From NCBI GenBank assembly GCA_947626205.1, contig CANQRO010000069.1:1-6954 (forward strand): DNA of 6,954 bases, read 5' to 3'. This stretch comes from an uncultured Clostridia bacterium. Its GTDB lineage: Bacteria; Bacillota; Clostridia; TANB77; CAG-508. Both the position numbers and the translations under genes were made by a program. Below are positions 6,501 to 6,954 of the stretch, piece by piece. Within the stretch, counting starts at the first letter, position 1. The number at the start of each line of letters is the position of its first letter. Below the pieces are notes generated by a model. The model saw only the letters and a list, made by a program, of their open reading frames with translations. It was not told where the DNA came from and ran no database searches.

Positions 6501-6954
6501 TACTAAAGTTGGTATAACTGATGATGTTTTTGAATTGGGTGCAGATTCTTTACTTGCTATTAAATTTAAGGTAGAACTTTTATCTCATAATATTGAGATA
6601 GAATATGCAAACATTTTTAAATACCCTACAGTAAAAGATTTCTATAATAATTGCTCATCTGTTAATACTCATTCTTCTACTGTTATACCAAAGGTAGAGA
6701 AACAAGAATATTATCCTGTTTCTTCTGCACAAAAAAGAATTTATTATGCCTCTAGCTTAGAGAATAACTCTTTGGCATACAATATTGCCGGTGGCGTTAT
6801 TTTAGATAAAACTCCTAATATTTCTAAACTTGAAAATTGCTTTAATACTATTATTAATAGACATGAGTCTTTACGTACATATTTTGATGTAATTGATGGC
6901 GATATTGTTCAAAAGGTATTAGACAAGTTTAATTTTAAATTAGATGTTGAGAAT
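3595..6954 (+). CDS. Non-ribosomal peptide synthetase (C-A-T-C...), 5' part, open at right edge
   Basis: A single frame stays open for 1120 codons to the last base, so the gene is 3'-truncated by the window. It encodes a modular synthetase that activates amino acids as adenylates, tethers them to phosphopantetheine arms and joins them. Domain order: condensation (about 8-430), adenylation (about 455-935), thiolation (about 950-1017), and the start of a second condensation domain (from about 1039). Signature motifs are HHIISDS (131-137), YTSGSTGKPKGV (599-610), NEYGPSE (738-744), YKTGD (822-826), NGK with Lys930, GADSL with Ser985 (phosphopantetheine site), and RHESLRTYF (1088-1096). The ATG at 3595 is chosen because GAGG (3583-3586) precedes it by 8 nt. 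An in-frame ATG at 3565 would add 10 residues but lacks a ribosome binding site. There is no epimerase between thiolation and the second condensation domain. A first module starting with a condensation domain means the protein either takes an acyl starter or follows another synthetase; the divergent acyl ligase favours the first. Product unknown. Confidence 0.97.
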   Translation, partial: MKKNLFDLTTPQKSIILTEQYYAGSNINNIGGSIFFEEKLNFDLLEKAINLVIEHNSNFQIKLCLDGNEIKQYFSDYEPFSIELVDVTSQDDILKLEYDVLHKTFDIYKNLFVFKLFRLPNGTGGYIINTHHIISDSWTIGLTITEIARVYSSLIKNEEPEFNSIPSYIDYISDEKNYKDSDKFLKDKEYWNSIFETLPSPVSFPSRKQQNQFSCKANRINYTISKEEMNKINDFCKKINVSVFNFFMGIFAIYTGKISGLDDFVIGTPILGRTNFKEKNTAGMFINVLPVRFDMTKNLSFSEFATTIAKNSIGMLRHQKYSNQFIIEDLRRSDSSLPSLYNMVLSYQITKTVDRNYIACNSRWGFNGNTVEDVEIHIYDLNDTGSVNVSYDYRVDKYDEEDIVNVHNRILHMIHQVVNNEQIGIHDIEIVTNKEKNDILHTFNNTKTEYPKDKTVIELFEEQAKNKPNGIAVTFEEQKLTYKELNEKANRLAHYLVNNGVKSNDIIGVMLDRSFETIVSMLAILKANAAYMLIDTNLPEDRILYMLNNANSNLLITASNIKNINFNNKVFLDKENLDTFNNDNLNLDYDINNNLSVVYTSGSTGKPKGVLLKQQGMVNLMNCYRQFIDIDKFNNFISICSISFDMFAVEVYIPLLNGKVLVLSNEEEHKDPISISKLIKSNNVEFMMITPSKIQLLLDNNCTVDCLKNLKSIQLGGEVFTASLYENLKKHTNAQLCNEYGPSEITSCCSYKEITSANNINIGRPISNVQIYILNKDMNLCPVGIDGEICVGGDGISKGYINNPTATDKVFIKNPFGSGLLYKTGDIGRYNSDGEIEYVGRKDFQVKLRGLRIELSEIEKQLANIEHVKSCAVIFKQPTDNNSYLAAFYTSDKDIDISFIRTELSKHLPLYMIPKYIIKLDNMPITRNGKVDLKALQEYKITTTKKSNYVAPENELQKLFCDTWGKLLNTKVGITDDVFELGADSLLAIKFKVELLSHNIEIEYANIFKYPTVKDFYNNCSSVNTHSSTVIPKVEKQEYYPVSSAQKRIYYASSLENNSLAYNIAGGVILDKTPNISKLENCFNTIINRHESLRTYFDVIDGDIVQKVLDKFNFKLDVEN
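3616..4884 (+). other. NRPS domain 1: N-terminal condensation domain, starter-like
   Basis: Residues about 8-430 of the synthetase form a condensation domain. The first core motif reads TTPQKSIILTEQYY (9-22). The catalytic core is HHIISDS (131-137): both histidines and the aspartate are kept, with Ser137 in place of the usual glycine. The later core motif is GTPILGR...GMFINVLPVR (267-292). The arginine-rich RHExLRT motif of ordinary peptide-bond-forming domains is replaced by EHNSNFQIKL. These departures, plus the position with no upstream thiolation domain, suggest an acyl-transferring starter domain. A tree of condensation domains would be needed to prove the subtype. Confidence 0.8.
4957..6399 (+). 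other. NRPS domain 2: adenylation domain, substrate not assignable
   Basis: Residues about 455-935 carry all the core motifs: LTYKEL (480-485), LKANAAYMLID (525-535), YTSGSTGKPKGV (599-610), FDMFAVE (644-650), NEYGPSE (738-744), GEICVGG (787-793), YKTGD (822-826), GRKDFQVKLRGLRIEL (840-855), LPLYMIP (908-914) and NGKVDL with the catalytic Lys930. Aligned by eye to the phenylalanine-activating GrsA domain, the pocket residues are Asp645, Met646, Val649, Met688, Gln714, Gly716, Glu739, Ser747, Cys748 and Lys930. Asp645 and Lys930 are the usual contacts for the amino and carboxyl groups of an alpha-amino acid. I do not recognise the eight middle residues as a known code. Confidence 0.93.
6442..6645 (+). 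other. NRPS domain 3: thiolation (peptidyl carrier) domain
   Basis: Residues about 950-1017 form a carrier domain. The phosphopantetheine attachment serine is Ser985 in FELGADSLLAIK, preceded by the usual GITDDVF helix region. It needs a phosphopantetheinyl transferase to become active; none is encoded in this window. A serine-, threonine- and lysine-containing linker of about 20 residues leads to the next condensation domain. Confidence 0.93.
6709..6954 (+). other. NRPS domain 4: start of a second condensation domain, cut by the window edge
   Basis: From about residue 1039 the sequence shows the first condensation core motif, YPVSSAQKRIYY (1040-1051), and the second, RHESLRTYF (1088-1096). 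The catalytic HHxxxDG motif lies beyond the right edge. Both motifs are of the ordinary type that joins two L-configured residues, in line with the lack of an epimerase domain upstream. The contrast with the first condensation domain in the same protein is clear. Confidence 0.88.

Noticed and set aside
1..6954. CRISPR arrays, insertion sequences, tRNA or rRNA genes
   Set aside because: No regularly spaced repeats, transposase-like frames, terminal inverted repeats or RNA gene signatures were seen.

Overview
The window is very AT-rich (roughly a quarter to 30% G+C by eye). It uses AT-ending codons heavily (TTA, AGA, ATA, AAT) and has Gram-positive style purine-rich Shine-Dalgarno sites and a T-tract terminator. 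This points to a low-GC Firmicute, most likely a Clostridia member such as a Clostridium relative or a gut Clostridiales. No species can be named from the sequence alone.

Layout, left to right. (1) Positions 1-68, minus strand: the first codons of a gene that leaves the window, preceded by a promoter-like site at 136-163. (2) 205-1341, minus: a complete membrane-anchored HtrA/DegP-type serine protease with one PDZ domain. A 9-bp perfect inverted repeat lies just upstream of its ribosome binding site. (3) 1342-1619: an AT-rich intergenic stretch with a 14-nt direct repeat and a strong hairpin terminator for the next gene. (4) 1620-3353, minus: a complete AMP-forming acyl-CoA/acyl ligase of the long-chain fatty acid family. 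(5) 3354-3594: a divergent intergenic region with promoter-like elements for both flanking genes and a 20-nt perfect palindrome. (6) 3595 to the right edge, plus: the first 1120 codons of a non-ribosomal peptide synthetase (NRPS), open without a stop. Its order is condensation - adenylation - thiolation - condensation (start), so it is at least dimodular.

How they may work together. The NRPS opens with a condensation domain that has no upstream thiolation partner in the protein and is divergent from ordinary peptide-bond-forming domains. It could be a starter domain that puts an acyl group on the first amino acid. An acyl-activating enzyme is transcribed divergently from the same 241-bp region. 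Together they suggest an N-acylated peptide (lipopeptide-like) pathway at the left border of a biosynthetic gene cluster. This is inference: the product, the release domain and the rest of the cluster lie beyond the right edge. The HtrA protease looks like an ordinary housekeeping envelope quality-control gene outside the cluster.
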